From Dasypus novemcinctus (lineage: Eukaryota; Chordata; Mammalia; Cingulata; Dasypodidae): DNA of 64,000 nt. Shown here piece after piece: positions 20,591 through 31,884 of the stretch; position 1 is the first letter of the stretch; the number at the start of each line of letters is the position of its first letter. The notes under the pieces were generated by a model. The model searched no databases. It was not told the DNA's origin and saw nothing but the letters and a program-made list of their open reading frames with translations. The stretch lies in NCBI RefSeq assembly GCF_030445035.2, contig NC_080688.1:66125449-66189448 (forward strand). Direction: 5' to 3'. A program made the position numbers and the translations under genes.

Positions 20591-23160
20591 TTTGCGCCAC
20601 TGCTCAATTAACACCTCCCACACCCACTCCTCTGCGGTGGGATACAGAGGAGCCTATTTGGGTGGAGCAGTGGCCCTTGTCATCCCACAAACTCCATGCT
20701 CTTCGTGAGTTGGTTCGAGAGCAGCTTGAATCTGGACATATAGAACCGTCCACAAGTCCCTACAACTCGCCCGTTTTTATCATTAAAAAGAAGGCCACTG
20801 GCAAATACCGCCTTCTACATGATTTGAGGGAGATTAACAAGCACATCCTTCCCATGGAAACTCCCCAACCGGGACTCCCTCACCCAGTGGCCATTCCTAA
20901 ACACTTTTTTGTGGCCACTCTAGATATTAAGGACTGCTTTTTTTCCATTCTGCTTCACCAAAAGGACCGCCCGCGCTTTGCCTTTACCGTTCCTGTCCCC
21001 AACCACCGAGGGGCAGCCAATAGGTATCAGTGGAAAGTCCTTCCACAAGGCATGCGCAATAGCCCGGCCATCTGCCAGCTGTATGTGAACTCAGCAGTCG
21101 CCCCCTTGCGAGATCTGGGCTACCTCATCCACTATATGGATGATGTCCTGGTCATGTGTGAGACCCATGAGAAGCTGCAGTATGTCCTCTCTCAGCTTTG
21201 GCATAATCTGTCCGCCATTGGCTTAACAATCCAGAATGACAGAGTCAAATTTGAACCCCCCTTAACCTTCCTGGGGTTCCATATCTCCCAGCATGTAACC
21301 CCAATGGCTGTGCGATTAAATGTGCCAGACCGAGTCACCCTCACAGAGCTCCAGCAGCTCTGTGGAAACATCAGTTGGGTCTGTCCCGCTCTGCCTGTTA
21401 CCACGGCACAGCTCCAGCCATTATTTGCTCTCTTACAAACCAGTCACAAACCCCCCTTTGCCGTGTCTGCAAAGATCACCATCACACCAGAGGCTTGAGC
21501 CGCCATTGCCGCTGTAGATAAGGCCCTTAATAACTGCTGCCTCCAGCGGTTCGATCCCCAGCGGCCTCTCCAGGCGTTGGTCCTCCCCACCAAGGGAACG
21601 CCCACCGGAGTTCTTTGGCAGGACGGGCCCCTCCTCTGGCTCCATCCTTCTAAGAGCAAGATGCAGAAGATCTGCCCCGCAGTAAGGCTATGGATCGCTC
21701 TCGCGGCCGATCTAGTGCAGCTGTCCGTCCATACGTTTGAAACTCAGCCTGCTGTAATTGTTTGGCCGCTCAATGCAAAAGAAACCACCTCCCTCATTAG
21801 GGATAATGAGCAAATGCAGGTGCTGTGTGAGGGATTTTCAGGCGATTTCGATTGCCATTTCCCTAGTCACCGCCTACTCCAAGGCGTGTCCAAATTTCCC
21901 TTCCGCAGTCCCTTTTTCCCCTTCCCGTCTTCCTCCCCCTTTCCGAGGTCCATCACTAATTTCAGGGATGCCTCTAAAACTAAGAACTCCATGGTCGTGT
22001 ACCTGGACGGAGCCGCAGAGCCGAAAGTCTTTACGCATATTAACTTACACTCCGTCCAGACGGGAGAGCTTTTGGCTATTGTGGAAGCGTTTCGCGCCTT
22101 CCCCTGTGAACCTGTTAATATCTTTACAGATAACCTCTATTCTCTGCAAGTCTGCAGGGTCCTGGCATTAGCTACATTCTTCCCGACCTCCTCTCCTATT
22201 GATGAGGCACTGGATGCCCTTAAGACCCTTCTTGAAAAACGCATGGCACCCTGGTATATTGCTCATATCCGGAGCCACTCCAGGTTGCCTGGCCCCCTAG
22301 TGGCAGGCAACGACACCGCAGATCAGACCGTCTCCGCCCTTGCCCTTGATACGGTCGGAGATGCTATCAATCAGGCTAAGTCCTTGCATTCGAGGTTTCA
22401 CTTTTCTGCCGCCTCACTCCATCACCTTTTGCCTGAGTTGCCAATTGAGACTTGTAAGCACCTAGTGCGGGCATGCAATCTGTGCCCCCTTCCTGCCTCT
22501 GGGGCCTCTGCAACCGCAGGGGGTGAATCCCCGCTTCCTCAGGCCTAATTCCAGGTGGCAGATGGATGTCACGCATGTCCCGTCCTTTGGACGCCTTAAG
22601 TTCCTGCATGTTATAATTGACACCTTCTCCTGCATGTGCTATGCAGTCCCCTTGCCTGGGGAGACTGCTAAGCACTGCATTAAGGCCCTTCGGCAAGGGA
22701 TTCTCTTCATGGGAGTCCCCTGGGACCTAAAGACGGATAACGGCCCTGCTTATCGCAGTGAGTCCTTTGCGAGGTTCCTTCAGCTCTACCAAATCGCCCA
22801 CCATTTTGGCATTCCATATAACCTGCAAGGACAGGCCATTGTGGAGAGCTCCCACAGCCATCTGAAACAACAAATTGAAAAACAGAGGGAAATCCTCCCT
22901 CACGCTCCTCCCAGAGACATCATCACCGCTGTCCTAATCCATCTGAACCTCATGACCTTTGATAAGGATGGTCTCTCGGCAGTCCATAGGCATTGGGGCC
23001 CCTCGTACCACCCCACACAGGCCCCCCTGGTCCTTTGGAAGGACCCTCAAACAGGTCAGTGGCATGGCCCGTGCCCCCTCCTTACCCAGGGCTGAGGTTT
23101 TGCTTGTGTCTTCCCGCAGGATGCCGCTCAGTCAATCTGGGTCCCCAGGAGATGCGTCAA
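20530..23160 (+). pseudogene. ERV-A pol (RT, RNase H, integrase) with one in-frame TGA and frameshifts
   Basis: The RT domain (20640-21495) has the LDIKD first catalytic Asp, a QWKVLPQGM block and the YMDD box (YLIHYMDDVLVM). A TGA at 21496-21498 interrupts an otherwise continuous frame, which resumes and runs to 22548. This second part holds the connection and RNase H domains (YLDGAAE, TGELLAIVEA, FTDNLYSLQ) and the integrase zinc finger (LHHLLPEL, then CKHLVRACNLC). A frameshift near 22525-22548 moves the integrase core into another frame (22523-23095), where the DDE residues appear in WQMDVTHV, KTDNGPAY and GQAIVESSH. A stop at 23093-23095 is followed by integrase-tail sequence in a third frame. 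The breaks are few, consistent with a young but dead copy. Confidence 0.88.
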
Positions 23161-23645
23161 ACCCGCCACCTCTGCAGCGGATGTCCCGCAGGGAACGGCG
23201 CCAAATGCGAGTGATCCAGCACCAACTGAGCCAGCTCACCCTCCACCCCGAGAGACAACCATCCAACCCTGAAGTCCGTTCACTGCTCGCACTCTACCAT
23301 CAGTGCAGATGCCGCAACCCTCACCATACAGCTGCGATCCTCCAGACCATCACACAGTCTGCCTCTGCCGCTCTTCGCCGCCAAGAAGAGATCAACCACC
23401 TGTAACGCGCTGTCATCCTGGACTTTTAACAGCAGATGGACCTTATAGCCACTGAGATCAACGAGAATTGGACATTGGCCACCCTTGCTTGCAATGGCAA
23501 GATACCGCCCCCCAAATTGTACATTTATATCCCCGTCATACTCACCTCCCTCTTCAGCCCCATTTCCCTCATTGCTTACTGCCCTTGGGCCTCGGCTACT
23601 TGTTGCTGCTGCCATCCTGGCCCTTATTTGAAAAGAAGGGGGAAA
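23161..23645 (+). other. ERV-A post-pol spacer and polypurine tract, no env
   Basis: This short region lies where env would be. Small open pieces exist (one ends at 23405, another is 23436-23666), with a hydrophobic stretch and a Cys cluster (ATCCCCH) that could be a leftover of a transmembrane tail. That reading is only a guess. The polypurine tract ends at 23645, directly before the LTR. Confidence 0.6.
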
Positions 23646-24575
23646 TGCGGTCACCCCTCGGGCTGAAGTGTGGTTTGCTGGTCTGGCAGGGGAGCAGCCG
23701 CGGTAGGCCTAATCCCAAGCTGCTGCCCCCATAATACGGTGGCTGGTCGGACTCACCGTCACCCCTGAAGGGAGCTCAGCATGGGCGCAGAGTGCCCTCG
23801 GGTCTCCCCTTCTCGGCAGCCATGCTTCCGCGGCCGCCCCTCCTCCCAGATAGCGCCACACGATGCCTTATGAGGCAACACCCTTCTTCTTCTTTCTCCC
23901 TGCGCAAGCGCAGGGTGGAAAATTCCAGTCTGCCTTCCCCCCCCCCCCCCCCCCCCGCCCCGACAGCAGCAACAGCCAGGCAAGGCGGGAAACTCAAGTC
24001 TGCCCTCTACCCCAGCAACAGCAGCCCCCAATCCCTAAACCCTGCCACTTCCCCCGGCAACAGCAACAGCCAATCCCTAATCACCACCTCTCCCCCTTTC
24101 AGTACCTCCCACCGACCTTTCTCCCCAGTAACTGCTTGCGGCAACCAATCAGAACATGGCATAAGCTTCAACCAATCAGCCTTCCCCAGCCCCTATAAAA
24201 CTGTAGCCACTTCCTCAATAAAATTGGACCTGCGTGTTTACCTCGTCTCCGCGGCAGTTCTTCTGCCGTGCGCCCTCCAGTCCTGAGAGCCCCCAACAAG
24301 GGCCTGGCCTCCCTTGTCCCCAGTTCGTCGCCTGCTTCTCTGGGCGACCCCTTCGTCGCCGGCTTCGCCGGGCGACCCCGTCAGCCGAACTGCGCAACCC
24401 CTGTGAGACCAACCCCTCGTCTGCTGCTGGACGGATCCCTCGTCCCAAGCCGGACCGACCCCTCGTCCCAAGCCGGACCGACCCCTCGTCCCAAGCCGGA
24501 CCGACCCCTCGTCCCAAGCTGGACCGACCCCTCGTCCGCAGCCAGACCCCACCGCCACCGACAGAGCAAGCCGCA
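23646..24575 (+). repeat. ERV-A 3' LTR
   Basis: This 930-base LTR is colinear with the 5' LTR but 58 bases longer. Most of the difference is about two extra 21-bp U5 repeat units (24440-24540) and a long C run (23937-23956). It is followed by the target duplication taaact. Confidence 0.92.
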
Positions 24576-24581
24576 TAAACT

Positions 24582-26599
24582 GGTAAAATGGTCTAAAGAA
24601 AAGAGGCTATTGCTTGAAAACAATAAACCTCCAACCACTTGATAGCACTTTTAATGATTTGGCTGGGAACACTCAGCAGTAAGGATCATGAAATACTGCA
24701 GGGAAAAAGAACAGAAAAATTATGCAGGGTTATTACTAAAAAGGTTCTTGTAACTTAATAAAAGTGTCCAATTCATCTTAAGGTAAAAACATACTAACAA
24801 CTGTAGCTAAGAATTAGAATCATTGTATAAGTACCCTTATGTGTGTAGGGTACTTATATTGGTAGCTGGGGCTATTGCAATGGAGTAAATGTAGCCTGGA
24901 TTTAAGCTGTTGTAATGATAATTGCAGATTGCATTTACTTGTGATTCCTGGAAATCTGGTCCACCCCTTAACAATTCAACTTGATAATTAAACTTTAAAA
25001 ACTTATAGTTAAATTTAAAATAAGGGGGTTTATGCATATCACTTTTGTGCCATTCTAAATATTTTTGGGTCTTCTCATTTCCTCTTTACCCTTTTAAAGG
25101 AACACTGTATTTTCCCTTGACCTTCAAAATAATATAAATTAATCCTGATTGGCTAATTCCAACAGAAATCAGAAATAACTTTGCCAGGTTTTCCAGGAAT
25201 AAACAATATTCTTCCTAGTGTACCAGGCCTTACTAAGCAACCCCCCATTGTTCAGGCTCTTGGAGGAAAAAAAAAAAAATGAGTAAAAGCTACCTGGTTT
25301 CTTTGCAGTCTAAACAGAAGCCCAAATGCTTGCCAGGTTCCCTCCAAACAGCAATTTTGTTAGTCATTACCACCACCTCCACTCCATTCCCAACCCCATT
25401 GCCTGCATTGGTACCTGGTACATAATAAGCGCTCAGTAAATAAATTGATGCGTTTAAAACCTCACGGGAAAATTACTATAAAGCATTTCCTCTAAATGTT
25501 GCCTTAACTCATTCATATGTGTGTATGTGTGTATATGTATACCATCTATACTAATGTAATGTTACCTGTCATATTAGAGGGGTTATGGCTGTGTGCACCA
25601 GTGGTCAGACTGCAGAGATAAAATGTGTTGTAGCCCTTGATCATATATATATACATATATATATTTATATATTTTACTCCATCTGTGTAACTTTAATTAT
25701 AAACGGAGAAGTAAAAAGGTTTTAAATAACAAATTTATGTTTCTGTATCAAACTATTCATGCCTGCCTTCTAAAACCCAAATTAAACTAACGGTATAAAA
25801 GGTCATGTAAAATCTAAATATACAGAACTGTTAAAAGGTTATGAAATCCTCATTAAATTATAATAAAAACAGGTAAATAATTGCTTTATATTTTAGAGCC
25901 TAAAAGTTGGTATGCTTTTGAAATTATTCAGTTTTAAAGTTATCAAAAATAAAAGGTTTTACACCCCTGTGAAAAGGAAAACAACATTCTTTGTTTAATC
26001 AATAACAATTTCAACTTGTTTGGCTTAAGTTTTATCTCTTATGTTTATAAAATACCAGGTTGATAAGTTAACATTGTATGTGTTGAATCTTTAGAATAAT
26101 GGAAACTGTAAATTCATGTTTCATGAAATTAAGTTTAAACTGCTCTCTCTCTCTTAGATGAATAAAGTAAATTCCATTGGTTGCTAATTGTAATCTAAGG
26201 TAAATTAGCCAGTCTGTGATTGTGGTCATTTATAAAGAGTTTGTAAAAGCATCTTCCAAACTGAAGCATTTCAATGGTTCTAGTTCTAGAAGCCATTGCT
26301 ACCTAAAAACCTGGATTGGTATTGATGACAAAGAATAACTTCATGATAATAAAACCTGTCTGAAGGTCACCTGCAAGGTACATATTTAAGTAAATGGTAA
26401 TGAAAAGTTACCTTAATTCTACTGGGAATCTTCTGTTTTCATTTTAACAATGGAAAATAGTTTTTTCCCCCTTTATTACTAAGGTAAAATGCCTGGTAAT
26501 ATCTTGATGGTAAAAGTGTAAAAAAATAAAGTTATTTGATATATAATATGTTGCACTTAAAATGTTTAAAAATACATATATAATCAAGGGATAACTTTA
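24582..26599 (+). other. AT-rich non-coding internal module of gamma-type ERV (first part)
   Basis: This strongly AT-rich sequence has no frame over 100 codons. It resumes the leader after ERV-A (shared caataaacctc, then cacttgatagc with 39953-39980). It is homologous to 41120-43140 in ERV-P2 and more distantly to 32800-33590 in ERV-K2. It sits where gag, protease and RT would be. Small features include a (TA)n-like tract at 25642-25673. Confidence 0.65.
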
Positions 26600-26960
26600 A
26601 CATAGGCCCCAAAACTCAGGGAAAGTAAAATGCATAACTCAAACCCTCAAAACCACCCTAGCCAAAGTCTGTTAAAAAAGTAAAATAAAAAACTGGCCTC
26701 CCTGAGTAAATCTACTCCCATTAACCCTCCAGGAACTCAAACTGCACCCCCCCACCCCTGACCCTCAGGCTTTACACCTTTTAATGTTCTGTTAAAACAA
26801 CCACCCCCAATTATTCAAACCTTCAAGGAAAATCTGAGACTCCTAGGAGAGACTAGTCAGGGTTCCACCCTCCAGCAGTTGGGAAAAACCCTAACCCAAA
26901 TACACAAAACTGTCCTGACTTGGGATCCCATTCCTTTAGGAAACCCAATTTGGGTAAAAA
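26600..26960 (+). pseudogene. gamma-type integrase fragment (core to C-terminal linker)
   Basis: Broken frames here read like the late core and linker of a class I integrase: LPLTLQELKLHPP, then TPFNVLLKQ, then a stretch ending PIPLGNPIWVK. The final WVK corresponds to the start of the C-terminal DNA-binding domain. The rest of that domain appears only after 27955, so about 1 kb of AT-rich sequence separates the two parts. Confidence 0.5.
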
Positions 26961-27955
26961 CAAACAAACAAACAAACAAACAAACAACTGGATAACAACA
27001 ACAAAAAGTAATTTTATAATAGGAAAACATGTTGGCAGCCAGCTTCCTCTGCCAACTTCTTTCTAAAAGACTGTTTCTAGTATTGTATGCCACTGGGTAT
27101 TTCTAAAAAAAAGTTATAATTGCATATAACCAACTGAATCATTATTTTAACAAGTTTACTTGGTGTTAATGATAATTGTATGTTGTAAGAGTTTGCTTGG
27201 AGACAGTTTCCAAAATCATTTTGGTAACTTAGGTATGTAGGGTGTATAGAATGTGTTTTTATTATTATGGAAACAGAAAATAATTTTGTCCTAAAATAAT
27301 TGATTATAAAGAATAAAATGTGGAACAAAACCTGAATGAATACAGAAAGTGCAGGTTTGTGAAAAAGGAATTCTTTTATGGTTAAAGTTAAGTAAGATTT
27401 GATGGGTCTATCTAAAAAATTTTAAAAGCGTTATTATTAAATAGTATACTGATGCAAAGTTAAAATTTTATTCTTTCTCTGTTAGTGTGACAAAGTTTCT
27501 CAAGTCATTAGTCTTAGTAAAAGTTTATAAAAAGTTTTTCTCCTGAATAATCAGTACCCAAAGAAAGTCTGTTTTATCAAAAGAGCTTCTTGTACTTTTA
27601 CCTTATCTAAAAAAAAAAACAAAAACAAAAACAAGTCTCATCTCTTTTTAAGGAACATAATGTTCAAACCTGCTTTCTCAAAATCAGATCATGAAAAATA
27701 TCTTTTTATTTCACACTATTGCAAAAGATTTGTTCTTATCCTTTAAGTTGAAAGGAAAGTGTTTAAAAGTGTTATAAAATTAAAAAGATTATTTAACCCT
27801 CTGGTAATTTAAGTTGTATGAGTAAAAAGCTCATATGAATACTTAAAAAGTATATAAAATTCCAGGAATTCTACCAATGTTTCAGCATAATATTAGACAA
27901 AAGTAAAATGTTGTTAATCATGGTTGTAATTAATAGTATTTGTCACAAAAACTGA
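26961..27955 (+). other. AT-rich module lying inside the integrase remnant
   Basis: It begins with a (CAAA)n tract at 26958-26987, then matches 33600-34550 of ERV-K2 in the same orientation at perhaps 80%. Shared pieces include ggtctatcta(a/t)aaaatttt and caaagaaagtctgttttatc. No coding potential is seen. Confidence 0.6.
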
Positions 27956-28376
27956 AAAAGAGCCCCTCCAACCTACCTGGAGAGGCCCACATACTGTTAT
28001 CCTTGTAACCCCCATTGCTCTCAAAGTTTCAGGTATTGGCCCTTGGATACATCATATTAGAGTTAAAAGGGCACACTCCAACAAAAAACAACTCACCCCA
28101 TACCTGACTGTCCCTTGAAAATCTGAATTGCCTGGAATCGCCATCACCTGACCAAATAAGCTCCTATTTCCTTTGGTTCCTCCTCTCTGGACTGCTCAGT
28201 TTGCTGTTTGGGACTGGGCTGGCAGCTACAGCTCTCAGAAACTGGAGTGTAGCTGAAAGGACACTAATCTTAATAGTGTACTTGTGTCTTGTAGGATGCT
28301 TTACTACCTTAAGTTGTTTTTCCATGTAGCATGAGTGACACCTTATAAAAAGTGTATAGGGGTATCAGGAAGGGAT
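27956..28376 (+). pseudogene. gamma-type integrase C-terminus and short env-less tail
   Basis: Around 27960-28130 the translation shows a class I integrase C-terminal signature (WRGP/WEGPHTVILVTPIALKV, then GPWIHHIRVKRA). About 250 bases without recognisable env follow, and then a purine tract (aggaaggga) just before an LTR. Most of env is missing. This is the 3' end of the plus-strand gamma-type element that hosts ERV-A and the L1, or of a recombinant partner of it. Confidence 0.6.
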
Positions 28377-28570
28377 TGTTGAGAAAAAAAAGGCATAACC
28401 TTGCAAAAATATCTAACAAGTCAGTCCTGCCCCCACTTCTGCAGATCAGCCTGTAAGGGCATGGCCTTGCAGGAGAATATCAAATAAATAACTCCTGCCT
28501 CTGTTTCTGTGACTCAGCCTGTGAAAACATAGCCTAGTAGGAAGATATCAAATGACTTCTCCCCTTCTAT
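28377..28570 (+). repeat. LTR-C, left part (split by ERV-P1)
   Basis: It starts with tgttgagaaaa directly after the polypurine tract and contains aaccttgcaaaaat and gatcagcctg. It is interrupted at the 4-bp target ctat by ERV-P1. The remainder, including the polyadenylation signal, lies at 47997-48266. Confidence 0.65.
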
Positions 28571-29042
28571 TGTAGAATTTGAGAGAGGTTCAATTATTTG
28601 TGTATAGAAAGGCCAGGACTCAGGAATGAGTTTGAGAAGGAAAAATGGCTTATTGACAGCCGGCCAGACTTGGGAGCTTTCTGTTTCAAACCCGAGCCCT
28701 GAACAAGATTTTTGAGTCTCTTTTATACAGAGAGGAAAGGCCAAATGGTCCTTTTGTTTCAGTTCTCAATAGGTTTGAATTAGCATATATCTTCCACATC
28801 CTAGGTAAGCTTTTAGCATGGACTTCATACATTCTAGATAAGCTTTTAGCACATTTTGTTTACATTTCCCCTGAATAAACTTTATAGACTTTGCACTGTT
28901 AAACTGTTTCCTGGGACTGGAGTCATTGCCATGGTTGTCAAGGGCAGGACTGCAGCCTCTTACCATTCCGCACCCAAGTCAGGAAAGACAGTTTAGGTTA
29001 TCTATGAAGGGATGAAGAGCCTCCCACCCATAGCCCACATCA
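28571..29042 (-). repeat. ERV-P1 3' LTR
   Basis: Complete 472-base LTR, reading leftward from tgatgtgggc to ctaca. It contains an aataaa-like signal region and a TATA-like ctgtataaaag in the complement of 28720-28735. The purine tract lies immediately upstream on the minus strand. Confidence 0.85.
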
Positions 29043-30112
29043 TTTTCCCCCCTTATGCCGAAGCTTAACTTGCTAAGCTTTGGCATAATTATTGTTGGAG
29101 CTATGGGGTGGGTGGCTGTTTGTTGTTTTGATTGATTACTTATCAATTTTCAGTGTAGCATCCAGGATCCTGTTTTTAGAAGTTTAGAAATTTTCATTCT
29201 GGACAGCAGAATCCTGGGGCAGGGCATCTTTGGGCCATTGGTGCTCACACAGATTTCCAGTCAGGCTCCAGATCCATCTATTAATTTTGTTTTACCCTTA
29301 AAGAGTCCACACCTTTAATCTTAAGGGGTGCTGAAGGGAGATGATCTCTTTTCTGTAACTGCTTCCTGCTGGCCATGGGCTGTAGTCATTGCCTAATAAG
29401 GTGTAAAACTCTTATTTTAACTGGAGGAAGATGGATCTGGCATTCTGTATGAAGTTGGAGGAAGTTTTCATATGGTTAATAAGATGTTCACTCTGAAAGA
29501 AACAAACTTAATTAAAATTTTGGAATACCCGTTTTTAAAAGAGGACATTGGATTACAGAGGTAGACAAGGTTAGGAGCTTATAAAGATGGCATCCCTTTT
29601 TAAAAGCTGGTGGTAACAGTATATATATATATATATATATATAGTACAATTAAATATAAATAAATATTTATTTATATTTAATTGTACAATTTCTGGTTAT
29701 TTTGACTGTTTAATAGGTGACCCATTATTAGAAAGCAAGCCTCATTTTTGCTACACAGTAGAGTACACTAGAATGGTAAGTTGGCTGAGCCTGGCTAAGA
29801 CCGTGGCTTTATTTTATAGACATGTTTATTAACTATTTAGAAAATAGTTACCAGGAATTGAACATGTCAAATATATTTTTGTACCTGATCCAGAATAGGA
29901 AAGATGACGTTATAATTATTAGGCATATATTTAGTATAGGATGAAAGTACAGCACTTTAAAATTAATTAATGTATTAGGATTCTGAGTTGCAATTAATAG
30001 TTTTAAATTTCAGGACTGTAATACTTTACATGTTATCTCTCCATGGGAGCAGGCCATAATGCTAATTGTGTTTAAGTTTTACTTAAGTTTTACTTGTGTT
30101 TAAGTTATACTG
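29043..30112 (-). other. ERV-P1 3' internal region, non-coding
   Basis: This segment is the inverted counterpart of 43540-44791 in ERV-P2 (shared gcaaaaatgaggcttgctt, then agctggtgg). It holds a (TA)n tract (29620-29641) and a 44-bp perfect palindrome (29644-29687). No open frame of note is present. It is cut at 30112 by ERV-K2. Confidence 0.7.
29644..29687. repeat. 44-bp perfect AT-rich palindrome
   Basis: The halves starting gtacaattaaatataaataa are exact reverse complements around the centre aaatattt, with no spacer. It directly follows a (TA)n tract. The equivalent site in ERV-P2 (about 43930-44190) has different, longer sequence, so the palindrome marks a local deletion or fold-back event. 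Confidence 0.95.
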
Positions 30113-30557
30113 TGTGGGAAACAAAGGCATGCTGTTTCCATGGTAGCAAGTTACTTTCTGACCACTGGGTCATGCTGTCCCTGAAGATGTACGTGCAAGT
30201 GGCTAATCTCTCTGGGAAACATAACATACCAGCAGAACCCAGACTTGATATCTCAAGTAACCTGGGCAACAAGATTAATGAGTATACTTGTTTCAATAAC
30301 ATAACAGAACATCTTAGGCTTTAGTTACTCTCTTATCCACTGTGCACTGTGTTTTCATTAATGAAGTTATGGGAATAGTTAGCTAGAATAGTTGCTCTAT
30401 TCTCGGTTGTTTTCACAGTTGCTTGGGGTATATAAAGAAGCCCCTGATGTTAATAAACTTGTCTGATGAGCTTGAGAAATCAATGCTCTCAGAACCCCTG
30501 ATCCCAATCTCTCTTAGTCTTTCATTCCCAATACCCTTCGGGTCCATCACTTTGACA
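30113..30557 (+). repeat. ERV-K2 5' LTR
   Basis: This 445-base LTR runs from tgtgggaaac to ttgaca. It has a TATA-like gtatataaagaag (about 30428) and an AATAAA-type signal (ttaataaact) about 20 bases downstream, again placing the polyadenylation signal close to the promoter. It is followed by the primer site. Confidence 0.9.
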
Positions 30558-30559
30558 TT

Positions 30560-30576
30560 TGGCACCCAACGTGGGG
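30560..30576 (+). other. ERV-K2 primer binding site, tRNA-Lys type
   Basis: The sequence tggcacccaacgtgggg starts two bases after the LTR and is one mismatch from the canonical Lys1,2 site. Confidence 0.88.
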
Positions 30577-30737
30577 CCCGAAATAGTGACTGCAGCAGAG
30601 ATTCTTCCACAACAGTATCGGGAATGTGCAACTGAAAACCTTCCTGAAAGGTTGAGGTGTCCATCAAAGGGTGACTCGAGTCTGACCACACAGTGGTAAG
30701 AATTTTAATTAATCCTGTTTTCCACTAGCATCAGGGT

Positions 30738-30905
30738 ATGGGTAATCAACCAGGATGGCTGGAAGAATATTCACAGGTACTAAAATCTCTTTTAAATACT
30801 GTCAGAGTCTCAGTAAAAACTGCTAGTTTACTTCAACTTTTTGCTCTAGTACAAAAACATTGTTATTGGTTTCAGCCACAAGGAACAAATCTTTTAAATC
30901 TTAAA
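30738..30905 (+). pseudogene. ERV-K2 gag, N-terminal part
   Basis: It begins MGNQPGWLEEY, with a myristoylation-type Gly-2. A matrix-like helical segment follows (VLKSLLNTVRVSV, then LFALVQKHCYWFQPQGT), resembling HML matrix. The frame is cut at 30905 by the antisense ERV-A LTR. Removing the LTR and one copy of its 6-base target would keep the frame, so gag was probably open when the LTR arrived. Confidence 0.8.
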
Positions 30906-31884
30906 TGCGACGGTTTGCTCAGTTGGTAGAGGTGGGGTCTGGCTGCGGATGAGGGGTCGGTCCAGCTCAGGACGAGGGGTCGGTCCCGCTTGGGACGAGG
31001 GATCGGTCCCGCTTGGGATGAGGGGTCGGTCCCACTTGGGACGAGGGATCGGTCCCGCTTGGGACGAGGGGTCGGTCCGGCAGCAGATGAGGGATTGGTC
31101 TCACAGGGGTTGCGCGGTTTGGCTGACGGGGTCGCCCGGCGAAGCCGGCGATGAAGGGGTCGCCCGGAGAAGCAGGCGACGAACTGGGGACAAGGGAGGC
31201 CAGGCCCTTTTCGGGGGCTCTCAGGACTGGAGGGCGCACGGCAGAAAAACTACCGCGGAGACAAGGTAAACACGCAAGTCCACTTTATTGAGGGAGAGGC
31301 AACAGTTTTATAGGGGCTGGGGAAGGCTGATTGGTCGAAGCCACGCCCTGTTCTGATTGGTTGCCGGCGAAAGGTCAGTGGGCGGTACTGGATGGGGGAG
31401 GGGTGGTGGTTAGGGATTGGCTGTTGCTGTTGCTGGGGGAAGGGGCAGGGTTTAGGGATTGGTGGCTGCTGTTGCTGGGGTGGAGGGCAGACTTGAGTTT
31501 CCCGCCCACGCCTGGCTGTTGCTGCTGTCGGGGGAAGGGAAAAGGGCAGACTGGATTTTTCCACCCACGCCTGGCTGTTGCTGCTGTCGGGGGAGGGGAA
31601 AAGGGCAGACTGGAATTTTCCACCCTGCGCCTGCGCAGGGAGAAAGAAGAAGAAGGGTGCCGCCCCACAGGCATCGTGTGGCGCCATCCGGGAGGAGGGG
31701 CGGCCACGGAAGCATGGCTGCCGAGAAGGGGAGACCCGAGGGCACTCTGCGCCCATGCCGAGCTCCCTTCAGGGGTGGCGGTGAGTCCAACCAGCCACCC
31801 TATTATGGGGGCAGCGGCTTGGCCTGCCGCGGCTGCTCCCCCGCCAGGCCAGCAAACCACACCTCAGCCCGAGGGGCGACTGCA
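30906..31884 (-). repeat. solo ERV-A-family LTR, antisense in ERV-K2 gag
   Basis: A 979-base LTR reads leftward (its start lies at 31884). Target copies are cttaaa (30900-30905) and cttaag (31885-31890), one mismatch. It has three about 59-bp U3 repeat units (31490-31630) and several 21-bp U5 units (30940-31080). Long open frames on both strands reflect GC-rich, stop-poor sequence and are not genes. Confidence 0.88.

Larger units (their letters stand above)
17294..24575 (+). mobile_element. ERV-A: env-less class II (betaretrovirus-like) provirus
   Basis: This is a two-LTR provirus with an exact 6-bp target duplication taaact (17288-17293, 24576-24581). It has a Lys-type primer site, gag, pro, pol, a polypurine tract (aaaagaagggggaaa) and a 3' LTR. 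The 6-bp duplication, Lys primer site and domain order fit class II ERVs. Only about 550 bases lie between the end of integrase and the 3' LTR, so env is absent, as in intracisternal-type elements. The two LTRs differ by roughly 15-20 substitutions by eye (about 2%), making this one of the youngest insertions in the window. Solo LTRs of the same family lie at 30906-31884 and 40066-41113. Confidence 0.93.
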
